From contig NZ_JAFFJX010000002.1 in the NCBI RefSeq assembly GCF_016924755.1, forward strand, positions 434,001-498,000: a stretch of DNA of 64,000 nt, written 5' to 3'. Under the pieces are notes generated by a model. The model did no database searches. It was not told the origin of the DNA and saw only the letters and a program-made list of their open reading frames with translations. Shown one piece after another: positions 33,169-41,310 of this stretch. Made by a program: the position numbers and the translations under genes. The DNA is from Longitalea arenae. Lineage in GTDB: Bacteria > Bacteroidota > Bacteroidia > Chitinophagales > Chitinophagaceae. Positions within the stretch are counted from its first letter, which is position 1; each line of letters begins with the position of its first letter.

Positions 33169-34209
33169 TCAGGCATTGGGGTTATAAGATCGTTCATTTA
33201 TCCAACTCGCGATTGCCTTCACCCACATGGGATGCACATTCAAACAGGGGATCATGGTAAATGATTCACCGCCTGCCTCCAAAAATGTATTCTTTCCCTC
33301 AACGGCAATTTCTTCCAGGGTTTCCAAACAATCGCTCACAAATGCCGGACAGGCAACCAGCAATTTCTTTACACCTTCTTTAGGCAGCTCAGCCAGGCGC
33401 TGGGCGGTATAGGGCTTCAACCACTCATCCCTGCCAAGGCGCGATTGAAAAGAGAAGCTGTATTTCTGTTCGGGTATCTGCAGCAAACCGGCCACTTTTT
33501 TAGTAGTCACCAAACACTGATGCCGGTAACAATATCGATGCGCCTCACTGTTCACTTCACAACAGTTGGCCACTTTCAAACAATGATTGCCGGTAATATC
33601 GCTTTTATGGATATGGCGTTCAGGCACACCATGGTAACTGAACAAAAAATGATCATAGGGCTGCTGCAGGTAAGGCTTCATGCTGTCTGCCAGCGCCTCG
33701 AGGTAGAGCGTATTATCGTAATAAGGTGGAATAATGGTAAGCCTGAATGAATACTTTCCTTTTGCATGTGCCGCTTTCGCGTATTCTACGGCTGTTTCAT
33801 AACTGCTCATGGCGTAGTGCGGATACATAGGCACCAGCACCACCTCTTCAAGGTCAGGTACTTTTTCGAGTAGTTCATCGTAGGCAGTCCAGGGAGCGGG
33901 AGAACCATATCGCATGGCCAGCGCCACCGGTTCAGGTACCTGTTTTTGCAGGGCATCCTGCAATTGCTTGCTCAGTACGATCAGGGGCGAGCCTTCTTTG
34001 GTCCAGATAGAAGCATAGGCATGGGCCGATTTGGGCGCCCGGAAGGGAACAATGATCCCTTTCACCAGTAATAAGCGGCCCAGGTATGACATGTCGATCA
34101 CCCGTTCATCCATCAGGAATTCATTCAAATACCGGCGAACGTCTTTCACCTTCGTAGAGTCTGGCGACCCCAGGTTCATTAAAACGATACCTCTTTTTGT
34201 TGCTGCCAT
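33169..34209 (-). CDS. hemH: Ferrochelatase
   Basis: It inserts Fe(II) into protoporphyrin IX to give protoheme, the last step of the pathway. It has 346 residues. The opening RGIVLMNLGSPDS, the catalytic-His segment FSYHGVPERH, and the acidic segment SDCLETLEEI are family features. A run of Cys residues (HCLKVANCCEV) occurs in the middle and may be a metal site, as in some bacterial ferrochelatases that carry 2Fe-2S clusters, but that is uncertain. The ATG at 34209 sits only 10 bases from a minus-strand -7 element. It is divergent from hemA and precedes hemJ. Confidence 0.95.
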   Translation of the reverse strand: MAATKRGIVLMNLGSPDSTKVKDVRRYLNEFLMDERVIDMSYLGRLLLVKGIIVPFRAPKSAHAYASIWTKEGSPLIVLSKQLQDALQKQVPEPVALAMRYGSPAPWTAYDELLEKVPDLEEVVLVPMYPHYAMSSYETAVEYAKAAHAKGKYSFRLTIIPPYYDNTLYLEALADSMKPYLQQPYDHFLFSYHGVPERHIHKSDITGNHCLKVANCCEVNSEAHRYCYRHQCLVTTKKVAGLLQIPEQKYSFSFQSRLGRDEWLKPYTAQRLAELPKEGVKKLLVACPAFVSDCLETLEEIAVEGKNTFLEAGGESFTMIPCLNVHPMWVKAIASWINERSYNPNA

Positions 34210-34553
34210 AATAAGAGTGCAAAAGTAACGCGCTTAGTAACTTAAAACTCAAAATTTATTCCCGTGAAAAGACCGGCTTAGCCGGCAAAAAGCAGTTTTT
34301 ACCGCAGGATGACAGTGGAATTAGCCGGTTGGATCTTTGGTTACCGGTATAAGCCTGGCCGGAAGCCCTGACAGCAGTGCATTTTAGTTCTTTGACAGAT
34401 AGCAGTTCTTCCGGCGAACAAACGTTCGCAAAAGCGAATGATCTCTGGCCGCGCAGGCATGTATGATTTTACTCATACGCCCGCTTGATGATAATCAGGC
34501 AGTAAAATGACAGAGTAATGACAGACATATTAGGACAATGACGAGTCCGAAAG
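34210..34553. other. hemH-hemA divergent intergenic region
   Basis: About 340 bases between two outward promoters. It contains short hairpins (GCCGGCTTAGCCGGC near 34270; GAACAAACGTTCGC near 34416) and weak family A words near 34325-34365. I see no recognised operator or riboswitch. Confidence 0.45.
34220..34227 (-). promoter_or_regulatory. hemH promoter -7 element (TACTTTTG on minus strand)
   Basis: An exact TAnnTTTG match on the minus strand ending 10 bases before the hemH ATG, so the mRNA leader would be only a few bases. Confidence 0.55.
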
Positions 34554-34561
34554 TATTTTTG
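34554..34561 (+). promoter_or_regulatory. hemA promoter -7 element (TATTTTTG)
   Basis: An exact match to TAnnTTTG, 28 bases before the hemA ATG. It is the same octamer as upstream of dxs and gatB. Confidence 0.6.
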
Positions 34562-34589
34562 CAGTGTCAATTTTCAGAATTCGATATTC

Positions 34590-35828
34590 ATGCACGGAAA
34601 CAGTACTAAGGATATAACCAAGTTTTTTATAGCCGGGATCAATTACAAAAAATCCGATGCTGCGATAAGAGGCCAGTTTGCAGTGAGTAATGATCAATAC
34701 GCTACCCTACTTAACCAAGCCCCCGCCTTTGGTTTGCATGAGTTATTTGTTTTAAGCACCTGCAACCGTACCGAAATTTACGGTTTTGCCGAAAGTGCCG
34801 ATCAACTGATCAACCTGCTCTGCACCCAAACCGAAGGAAACGCTTCCACTTTTACCAAATTAGCTTATATCAAGAACGGGATGGCTGCCATTGAGCACCT
34901 TTTCTCAGTAGCCGCCGGTCTCGATTCCCAGATCTTGGGGGATTATGAAATTGTAGGGCAGATAAAACAGGCCGTAAAATTCAGCAAGGAACATGGCTAT
35001 ACCGACACCTTCATGGAACGCCTGGTAAACTGTGTGCTGCAGTCTTCCAAAGCGATAAAGAACCAGACCAACCTGAGTGGCGGAACCGTTTCGGTATCTT
35101 TTGCCGCCGTTCAGTATATCAGGGAGAAAGTAGCTGATATTTCCGACAAGAAAATATTATTGCTGGGTGTTGGCAAAATTGGCCGTAACACCTGCAAAAA
35201 CCTGGTCGATTACCTCGATGCCGACCACATAACACTTATAAACCGCACCCACGATAAAGCTGCCCAGCTGGCAGAAGAATTAGACCTGCACCACGCGCCT
35301 TTATCGGAACTGGCCGCCAATATAGAAACAGCTGATATCATCCTGGTAGCCACTAATTCAGTAGAACCTACCATTAAAAAGTCGCACCTCGAAGGCAAGG
35401 GCGAGAAACTGATCATCGACCTCTCGGTTCCTTTCAATGTAGAAGAAAGCGCCCAGGAATTGCCGAATGTTCACCTCGTGAATGTAGATGAGCTGTCGAA
35501 ACTGAAGGATGAGACCCTGCAAATGCGGGAAGCCGAAGTACCGAAAGCCTGGGATATCATCCGTGAACACATTGACGAATTCATCGAGTGGTTCGAAATG
35601 CGCAAGCATGTACCGGTATTCAAAGCCGTTAAGATCAAATTAAAAGAGATCCAGACCTTTCCATCATATATACAGCTTTCACCCGAAATGGCTGCATGCC
35701 AGACTATCAATGCCGACGAGAAAATACAACGGGTAATCAATGGCATGGCTTCTAAAATGCGTCAGCGCAACCAGCGTGGCTGTTATTATATAGAAGCTAT
35801 CAATGAGTTCATTGCACCCTCGAACTGA
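34590..35828 (+). CDS. hemA: Glutamyl-tRNA reductase
   Basis: It reduces glutamyl-tRNA to glutamate-1-semialdehyde, the entry step of the C5 heme pathway. It has 412 residues. The N-terminal catalytic domain carries Cys58 in STCNRTEIYG, the middle is the NADPH domain (ILLLGVGKIGRNTCKNL), and the C-terminus is the dimerisation helix. The ATG at 34590 is placed just after a -7 element. It is the first gene of the plus-strand heme operon. Confidence 0.95.
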   Translation: MHGNSTKDITKFFIAGINYKKSDAAIRGQFAVSNDQYATLLNQAPAFGLHELFVLSTCNRTEIYGFAESADQLINLLCTQTEGNASTFTKLAYIKNGMAAIEHLFSVAAGLDSQILGDYEIVGQIKQAVKFSKEHGYTDTFMERLVNCVLQSSKAIKNQTNLSGGTVSVSFAAVQYIREKVADISDKKILLLGVGKIGRNTCKNLVDYLDADHITLINRTHDKAAQLAEELDLHHAPLSELAANIETADIILVATNSVEPTIKKSHLEGKGEKLIIDLSVPFNVEESAQELPNVHLVNVDELSKLKDETLQMREAEVPKAWDIIREHIDEFIEWFEMRKHVPVFKAVKIKLKEIQTFPSYIQLSPEMAACQTINADEKIQRVINGMASKMRQRNQRGCYYIEAINEFIAPSN

Positions 35829-35832
35829 TTGG

Positions 35833-35945
35833 GGTCAACGGTAAATAGTGAATGGTGAAAAGAGCCCGGTTCGCGAGGTCAACAATTAACACGGGAATCA
35901 GAAATTTCTTGACCTCATTCACCATTGACCATTCACCATTGACGA
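35833..35945. repeat. Convergent family B array pair between hemA and hemC
   Basis: The left arm (35833-35860, GGTCAACGGTAAATAGTGAATGG) begins four bases after the hemA stop. The right arm (35914-35945, ATTCACCATTGACCATTCACC and on) is inverted. The spacer is about 50 bases. The hemC -7 element follows at once. Confidence 0.75.
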
Positions 35946-35951
35946 ATGCAT

Positions 35952-35959
35952 TAGCTTTG
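35952..35959 (+). promoter_or_regulatory. Internal promoter -7 element before hemC (TAGCTTTG)
   Basis: An exact TAnnTTTG match 20 bases before the hemC ATG, directly downstream of the family B array, so hemC onward may have its own promoter. Confidence 0.5.
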
Positions 35960-35979
35960 CAAAAATTGAACAAGCACTG

Positions 35980-36930
35980 ATGAATAAAGTGATCCGTATT
36001 GGAACCAGGGAAAGCCAACTTGCGGTTTGGCAGGCTACCCAGGTGCAGAACCTGTTAATGCAGTTTGGATTTTCCGCAGAACTGGTATATATAAAAAGCG
36101 AAGGGGATATCGATCTCAAAACACCGTTGTATGAAATGGGCGTACAGGGCATCTTTACCCGCAGCCTGGATCTTGCCCTGCTGAATGACCGCATCGATAT
36201 TGCCGTGCATTCCCTGAAAGATGTGCCCACGCAATTACCCAAAGGCATTGTTACCGCTGCTGTTCTGAAAAGAGCTTCTTATAAAGATCTGTTTGTCGTC
36301 AATGGGGAATGGTCAACGGCCAATGAGGTACTGCAAATGGAGCCGCCATTCACCATGCACCATTCGCCATTCACCATAGCTACCAGCAGCATTCGCCGCA
36401 AGGCCCAATGGCTGAACCGATACCCGCAACATACCATCGAAAACCTGCGCGGCAATGTAAATACCCGCTTACAAAAGCTGGCCGATAGCCACTGGAACGG
36501 CGCTATTTTCGCTGCCGCCGGCCTCGAAAGGATCGGCTTGCGGCCGGCCCACTCCATTGAACTCGACTGGATGTTGCCTGCTCCCGCACAGGGCGCTATT
36601 GTAGTTGCCTGCCGCCATGATGATGAATATGCTTTTGAAGCCTGCCGCTTATTTAATGATGCGGATACTGCTTTATGCACTGCCATTGAGCGGGATTTCT
36701 TAAGGGCCCTGCTGGGCGGTTGCTCTACACCGATCAGCGCCCTGGCAAGTATCGTGAACGGTGAGCTTCATTTTGAAGGGAATATCTTGTCGCTGGATGG
36801 AAAAGAGAAAGCCAGCATTGAAAAAACAGTGGCCGTGAACAACTGTGACAAACTCGGCGTTATTGCCGCCAACGAATTATTAGCAAATGGCGGACAGGTT
36901 ATCGCCGATAAGATCCGAAATGCCAAATAA
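35980..36930 (+). CDS. hemC: Porphobilinogen deaminase (hydroxymethylbilane synthase)
   Basis: It polymerises four porphobilinogens into hydroxymethylbilane. The family motifs GTRESQLAVWQ, HSLKDVPTQLP and TSSIRRKAQW are present, and Cys248 in LLGGCSTPIS holds the dipyrromethane cofactor. It has 316 residues. Residues about 107-132 (from VVNGEW to HHSPFTI) are an extra stretch between KDLF and ATSSIRRKAQ that typical HemC does not have. Its DNA (36298-36376) is an inverted pair of family B arrays. The hemD start overlaps its end by 11 bases. Confidence 0.93.
   Translation: MNKVIRIGTRESQLAVWQATQVQNLLMQFGFSAELVYIKSEGDIDLKTPLYEMGVQGIFTRSLDLALLNDRIDIAVHSLKDVPTQLPKGIVTAAVLKRASYKDLFVVNGEWSTANEVLQMEPPFTMHHSPFTIATSSIRRKAQWLNRYPQHTIENLRGNVNTRLQKLADSHWNGAIFAAAGLERIGLRPAHSIELDWMLPAPAQGAIVVACRHDDEYAFEACRLFNDADTALCTAIERDFLRALLGGCSTPISALASIVNGELHFEGNILSLDGKEKASIEKTVAVNNCDKLGVIAANELLANGGQVIADKIRNAK
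36298..36376. repeat. Inverted family B array pair inside hemC
   Basis: The left arm is AATGGGGAATGGTCAACGG and on (36301-36327), the right arm CCATTCACCATGCACCATT and on (36349-36380). They are in opposite orientation with a spacer of about 20 bases, the same layout as the intergenic pair upstream of hemC, but kept in frame. Confidence 0.8.
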
Positions 36931-37621
36931 GATCTACATACTGAGCACCCGGCCGTTGGAAACGGCATTGATCGAAGCTGCCAAGGCGAAGGATATTCAT
37001 ATTGACATCGTATCCTTCATCGACACTACGCCTGTAGCCACCACCAGCATCAAAGAAGAGATTGCCAAAATAATAAAACAACCCGCTTCGGTCGTATTCA
37101 CCAGTATGAATGCGGTGAATACAGTGGCTGCTCATATCAATGGGCAGATCCCCGATTGGAATATTTTCTGTATCGGCCATACCACCCGCCAGCTGGTTGC
37201 CCGCTATTTCGGTGAACAGTCGATCCATACCGTTGGCAACAATGCCGTCGAGCTGGCCGATAAAATGATCAGCAACAAGCAGGTGAAACAGGTAGTTTTT
37301 TTCTGTGGCGATCAGCGCCGCGAAGAATTACCCGGCAAGCTCCGCCAGAACGGGATCATGGTGCAGGAAGTGATCGTATACCATACCATCAGCACGCCCC
37401 ATAAGATCGAGAAAGCGTATGATGGAATTTTGTTTTTTAGTCCGAGCGCGGTACATAGTTTCTTTTACGCCAATGCCGTATTACCCTCCGCTATCTTATT
37501 CGCCATTGGCCAAACGACGGCCGACGCTATAAAATCATTTTCCACCAATACGGTCATTGAGTCGGAAAAACCCGGCAAAGATGAGCTGGTGAAAAAAATG
37601 TTTCAATTTTTTAAAAAGTAA
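36920..37621 (+). CDS. hemD: Uroporphyrinogen-III synthase
   Basis: It cyclises hydroxymethylbilane with inversion of ring D. HemD is poorly conserved, but the fold signals are here: an N-terminal ILSTRPLE strand, [12 protein letters not shown], the central [15 protein letters not shown], a [14 protein letters not shown] segment, and [11 protein letters not shown] near the end. It has 233 residues. The start is ATG 36920 (MPNKIYILS), overlapping hemC by 11 bases; an upstream in-frame codon would add 11 residues without homology. The position between hemC and hemE settles the assignment. Confidence 0.9.
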   Translation: MPNKIYILSTRPLETALIEAAKAKDIHIDIVSFIDTTPVATTSIKEEIAKIIKQPASVVFTSMNAVNTVAAHINGQIPDWNIFCIGHTTRQLVARYFGEQSIHTVGNNAVELADKMISNKQVKQVVFFCGDQRREELPGKLRQNGIMVQEVIVYHTISTPHKIEKAYDGILFFSPSAVHSFFYANAVLPSAILFAIGQTTADAIKSFSTNTVIESEKPGKDELVKKMFQFFKK

Positions 37622-37634
37622 CATACTACATATT

Positions 37635-38675
37635 ATGCTGCAAAACGACCTGTTATTAAGAACCCTGAATGGAGAACAAGTAGAACGCCCCCCTGTATGG
37701 ATGATGCGCCAGGCCGGCCGGTATTTACCCGAATATATGGCCTTACGCGAGAAATATGGCTTCTTCGAACGGTGCCAGACACCCGAACTGGCCTGCGAGA
37801 TAACCATTCAGCCCGTTGATATCATTGGCGTTGATGCGGCCATTCTCTTTTCCGATATTCTGGTAGTGCCCCAGGCCATGGGACTGGAAGTACAGTTGAT
37901 AGAAAGCAAAGGCCCCTTTTTGCCAGAGCCTGTTAAAAATATAAATGATCTCAACCGCATCCGGGTGCCTGATGTAAACGAAACCCTGCACTATGTTTTT
38001 GATGCGGTAAAACTGATCAAACAGGAACTGAATGGCCGCGTACCATTAATTGGTTTTGCCGGCGCTCCCTGGACCTTGCTGTGTTATATGGTACAGGGCA
38101 AAGGTTCCAAAACGTTTGACGAAGCCAAGATCTTTTGCTATACCCAACCCGAAACGGCGCATCGCCTCTTACAAATGATCACAGATACCACTATTGCTTA
38201 CCTGAAAGGCCAGGTGAAAGCAGGGGTTGATGTTATTCAGATCTTCGATAGCTGGGGCGGCTTGCTGGGCCCCGATGACTTTGAGAATTTCTCCCTGAAA
38301 TATATTCACCAGATCGTAGCCGCCCTGAAAGGTGAAGTAGCTACTATCATCTTTGCCAAAGGCGCCTGGCATTCGCTGCAAGCCATGGCTGCTACCGGTG
38401 CGCATGGCCTGGGTATCGACTGGTGTATAACACCGGCCATGGCCCGCCAGCTGGCAGGAGCGAATGTAACGTTGCAGGGGAATTTCGATCCGGCCAAATT
38501 GTTATCGCCCATACCGGTGATCCAAAAGGAAGTAAAACAAATGCTGAAGGATTTCGGCGGACAGCGTCATATCGCCAACCTGGGCCATGGTATTTTACCG
38601 AATGTGCCGGTGGATCATGCACGGGCCTTCGTTGATACGGTGAAAGAATACAGGAATGAAGGTGTAAAGGCTTAG
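37635..38675 (+). CDS. hemE: Uroporphyrinogen decarboxylase
   Basis: It removes four acetate carboxyls to form coproporphyrinogen III. The start of the mature domain carries the family signature [19 protein letters not shown], and the second signature [13 protein letters not shown] is present. It has 346 residues, a normal length. It follows hemD after 13 bases and is followed by a family B array and hemF. Confidence 0.96.
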   Translation: MLQNDLLLRTLNGEQVERPPVWMMRQAGRYLPEYMALREKYGFFERCQTPELACEITIQPVDIIGVDAAILFSDILVVPQAMGLEVQLIESKGPFLPEPVKNINDLNRIRVPDVNETLHYVFDAVKLIKQELNGRVPLIGFAGAPWTLLCYMVQGKGSKTFDEAKIFCYTQPETAHRLLQMITDTTIAYLKGQVKAGVDVIQIFDSWGGLLGPDDFENFSLKYIHQIVAALKGEVATIIFAKGAWHSLQAMAATGAHGLGIDWCITPAMARQLAGANVTLQGNFDPAKLLSPIPVIQKEVKQMLKDFGGQRHIANLGHGILPNVPVDHARAFVDTVKEYRNEGVKA

Positions 38676-38729
38676 AGTGTTGGGAGTTGACAAATTAAGA
38701 TGTTGAAAAGCCGACAGCGCTAATGTGAT

Positions 38730-38761
38730 TGACCATTGACCATTCACCATTGACCATTCAC
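38730..38761. repeat. Family B array upstream of hemF
   Basis: Four to five heptamers (ATTGACC and ATTCACC alternating) end four bases before the hemF ATG. A matching inverted arm is not clear in the preceding 50 bases, so it may be a half-copy. Confidence 0.7.
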
Positions 38762-38765
38762 AGCA

Positions 38766-39677
38766 ATGAATATAAAAGAGAACTGGATCAATTATATCCA
38801 CAACCTGCAAGACCGCATCTGTGCTGCTTTGGAAGCAGAAGACGGTAAAGCCAGGTTCCAGGAAGACCTTTGGCAACGCGCGGAGGGAGGCGGTGGCAAA
38901 ACCCGCGTGATCGCTGATGGACATGTGTTTGAGAAAGGCGGCGTGAACACATCCGTAGTGTTTGGCGAAGTGACCGAACCTATGCGCCAACAGCTAAAGA
39001 TCGATGGCAGGAGCTGGTTTGCCTGCGGCCTGTCGCTGGTACTACATCCTGTTAATCCATTTGTACCCACAGTACATTGTAATTACCGGATGTTTGAAGT
39101 CTATGGCGGGAATGAAGACGTCATCGACCGTTGGTTTGGCGGCGGTACGGATCTTACGCCCTATTACCTGTTTGAAGAAGATGCAAAACATTTTCACCAG
39201 ACCTATAAAACTGCCTGCGATGCATTTGACCCTGGCTTTTATGGGTCCTTTAAAAAAGAGTGTGACAATTATTTTGTGAACTGGCACCGCAATAAGGAAC
39301 GCCGCGGAATTGGCGGCATCTTTTATGATCACCAACGTCCATCGGCGGAGAAAGATGTACAGTTCTGGTTCAATTTCGGCAAAACCTGTGGCGATGCGTT
39401 CTTAGCGGCTTACCTGCCCATTGTACAGAAAAGAAAGCAACTGCCGTATACAGCGCAGCATAAACACTGGCAGGAAATCCGGCGCGGCCGTTATGTTGAG
39501 TTCAACCTTGTACATGACCGCGGGACTTTGTTCGGCCTGAAAACAAATGGAAGAATAGAAAGTATTTTGATGAGCCTGCCGCCTACCGTGAGGTTTGAAT
39601 ACAACTATCAACCAACGCCAGGCAGTGAAGAAGACAGATTATTACAGGCTTGTTTGAACCCGGTTGAGTGGGTGTAA
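38766..39677 (+). CDS. hemF: Coproporphyrinogen III oxidase, oxygen-dependent
   Basis: It decarboxylates coproporphyrinogen III to protoporphyrinogen IX with O2. At 303 residues it is normal. The FGGGTDLTPYY and KEDGKARFQED-like segments (here EDGKARFQEDLW), the NYFVNWHRNKERRGIGGIFYD region and the RGRYVEFNLVHDRGT segment are typical. Its presence suggests aerobic growth. The stop at 39677 is followed by a family C array within three bases. Confidence 0.95.
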   Translation: MNIKENWINYIHNLQDRICAALEAEDGKARFQEDLWQRAEGGGGKTRVIADGHVFEKGGVNTSVVFGEVTEPMRQQLKIDGRSWFACGLSLVLHPVNPFVPTVHCNYRMFEVYGGNEDVIDRWFGGGTDLTPYYLFEEDAKHFHQTYKTACDAFDPGFYGSFKKECDNYFVNWHRNKERRGIGGIFYDHQRPSAEKDVQFWFNFGKTCGDAFLAAYLPIVQKRKQLPYTAQHKHWQEIRRGRYVEFNLVHDRGTLFGLKTNGRIESILMSLPPTVRFEYNYQPTPGSEEDRLLQACLNPVEWV

Positions 39678-39681
39678 AACG

Positions 39682-39775
39682 ATTTCTGATTTTGAGATTT
39701 CTGATTTTGAGATTTCGGGATTTCGGGATTTCGGGATTTCGGGATTTGGGGATTTTGGGATTTTGGGATTTCGGG
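39682..39775. repeat. Family C array, left arm of four-helix-bundle cassette 2
   Basis: Octamers of two kinds: CTGATTTT/GAGATTTC near the start, then TCGGGATT repeated about five times and a few GGGATTTT. Plus-strand orientation is GATTT, opposite to the right arm at 40198-40258. Confidence 0.8.
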
Positions 39776-39814
39776 ACTTGGAATGCGATTGATTTACAAA
39801 AGAAATCAGTCGAT

Positions 39815-40282
39815 ATGAACAAGTTTGATTTGCAAAAACGAACAAAACAATTTCATGTAAATGTAATAAAGTTGTGCAGTCGCTTTCCAAAAAACGCTGC
39901 TGGTTTCGAAACAGCCAAACAACTGATAAGAGCAGCAGGATCCGTTGGTGCGAATTACAGAGCTGGCTGCCGCGCAAAGTCAAATGCAGATTTTATTTAT
40001 AAGATCGAATTGGTTCTGGAAGAAGCTGATGAATCACTTTATTGGCTTCAGCTTACAAAAGAAGCGGAATTAGTGCAAGGAAATGATTTAGAAGCATTGA
40101 TAAAGGAAGCGAATGAATTAGTAAGCATTTTCAATGCAAGCGACAAAACAGCCAAAAGAAACAAAGCGAACAATCTTACTAAAAAAAATAACAGGTTAAA
40201 TTTTGATTTTGAGATTCCGGCAAAATCCAAAAATCTCAAAATCGCAAAATCAAAAAATTGTATTTATGTATTTGCAGCGTAG
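39815..40282 (+). CDS. Four-helix-bundle protein (S23/IVS-type), second copy
   Basis: A helical protein of 155 residues from ATG 39815 (MNKFDLQKRTKQFHVNVI). The family pattern is seen in ELVLEEADESLYWLQL and in GSVGANYRAGCRAKSNADF. It belongs to the same family as the gene at 5291 but is only distantly similar. Function unknown. The C-terminal tail (about residues 128-155, KSKNLKIAKSK and on) is encoded by the inverted family C array and overlaps the hemB start by 17 bases. An open frame upstream to 39668 consists only of translated repeat and is not counted. The gene is AT-richer than the heme genes around it. Confidence 0.82.
   Translation: MNKFDLQKRTKQFHVNVIKLCSRFPKNAAGFETAKQLIRAAGSVGANYRAGCRAKSNADFIYKIELVLEEADESLYWLQLTKEAELVQGNDLEALIKEANELVSIFNASDKTAKRNKANNLTKKNNRLNFDFEIPAKSKNLKIAKSKNCIYVFAA
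40198..40262. repeat. Family C array, right arm of four-helix-bundle cassette 2
   Basis: AAATCTCAAAATCGCAAAATC is the reverse complement of GATTTTGCGATTTTGAGATTT and so matches the left-arm octamers in opposite orientation. It codes for the tail of the four-helix-bundle protein and runs to four bases before the hemB ATG. Confidence 0.75.
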
Positions 40283-41240
40283 AAACCGCATACTACGTCA
40301 ATCACCGGCGATCAGGAGCCTGGTGGCTGAAACTATTTTAACACCCAATGATTTCATCGTTCCATTATTTATAAACGAAGGCGAAAACTATAAAGAAGAG
40401 ATTGCTTCCATGCCCGGCTATTACCGCATGAGCCTCGACAATACCGTGAAAGAAGTAAAAGAATTGTGGAGCATGGGATTGAAAAGCGTATTGCTCTTCA
40501 TTAAATGTAAAGATGAACTGAAAGACAATAAAGGCACCGAAGCATTGAACCCGAAAGGACTGATGCAAAGAAGCATCCGGGCAATAAAAGAGGCTTGTCC
40601 GGATATGCTGGTGATGACCGATGTAGCCCTTGACCCATTCTCATCGTACGGGCACGACGGCATCGTAGAAGGGTCTGAGATCGTGAACGACGCCACGGTG
40701 GAAGTATTGGCGCAGATGAGTGTGAGTCATGCCCAGGCAGGCGCCGATTTTGTAGCGCCCAGCGATATGATGGATGGTCGTATTGCCGCCATTCGCGAAG
40801 CCCTGGAAGAAAATGGCCTTCACAAGACCGGTATCATGAGCTATAGCGCCAAATATGCCTCCAGCTTTTATGGCCCCTTCCGAGATGCGCTCGACAGCGC
40901 TCCTGGCTTTGGCGACAAAAAAACCTACCAGATGGATTACAGCAACCGCGTGGAAGCCGTTAAAGAAACCCTGATGGACGTGGAAGAAGGCGCTGATATC
41001 GTAATGGTGAAACCGGCCCTGGCTTACCTCGATATCATCCGCGAAGTGAAGAATGCGGTATCTGTTCCCGTTAGCGCCTATAATATCAGCGGCGAATATG
41101 CCATGATAAAAGCGGCCGCCAGAATGGGCTGGATAGACGAGAACAAAGCCATTCTGGAAACGCTCACGGCCATCAAGAGAGCCGGCGCTGATCTGATCGC
41201 TACGTATTTTGCAAAAGACGCCATAAAACTGATTAGCTGA
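40266..41240 (+). CDS. hemB: Delta-aminolevulinic acid dehydratase (porphobilinogen synthase)
   Basis: It condenses two 5-aminolevulinates to porphobilinogen. It has 324 residues from ATG 40266 (MYLQRRNRILRQSPAIR). The metal segment is DVALDPFSSYGHDG, with Asp in place of the Cys triad of zinc enzymes, so this is the Cys-less, probably magnesium-dependent type. The two active-site Lys lie in SYSAKYASSFYGPF and VMVKPALAYLD. A frame that runs upstream to 40203 is translated repeat. The stop is inside the first unit of a family D array. Confidence 0.95.
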   Translation: MYLQRRNRILRQSPAIRSLVAETILTPNDFIVPLFINEGENYKEEIASMPGYYRMSLDNTVKEVKELWSMGLKSVLLFIKCKDELKDNKGTEALNPKGLMQRSIRAIKEACPDMLVMTDVALDPFSSYGHDGIVEGSEIVNDATVEVLAQMSVSHAQAGADFVAPSDMMDGRIAAIREALEENGLHKTGIMSYSAKYASSFYGPFRDALDSAPGFGDKKTYQMDYSNRVEAVKETLMDVEEGADIVMVKPALAYLDIIREVKNAVSVPVSAYNISGEYAMIKAAARMGWIDENKAILETLTAIKRAGADLIATYFAKDAIKLIS

Positions 41241-41289
41241 TTTGCTGATATGCTGATGTGCTAATGCGCTCATGTGATTAGTGCTAATT
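41234..41289. repeat. Family D octamer array (TGCTGATN) overlapping the hemB stop
   Basis: Units AGCTGATT, TGCTGATA, TGCTGATG, TGCTAATG, CGCTCATG and TGCTAATT follow each other. The hemB stop codon (TGA, 41238-41240) lies in the first unit. Confidence 0.7.
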
Positions 41290-41310
41290 GAAAAATAGAA
41301 CGCAAAAACT

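Noticed and set aside
39668-39814. N-terminal extension of the second four-helix-bundle gene
   Set aside because: It is open because the octamer array has no stop codon in that frame. The translation is a simple repeat and homology begins at Met 39815.
40203-40265. Upstream start for hemB
   Set aside because: The added residues come from the inverted octamer array. HemB homology begins at 40266.
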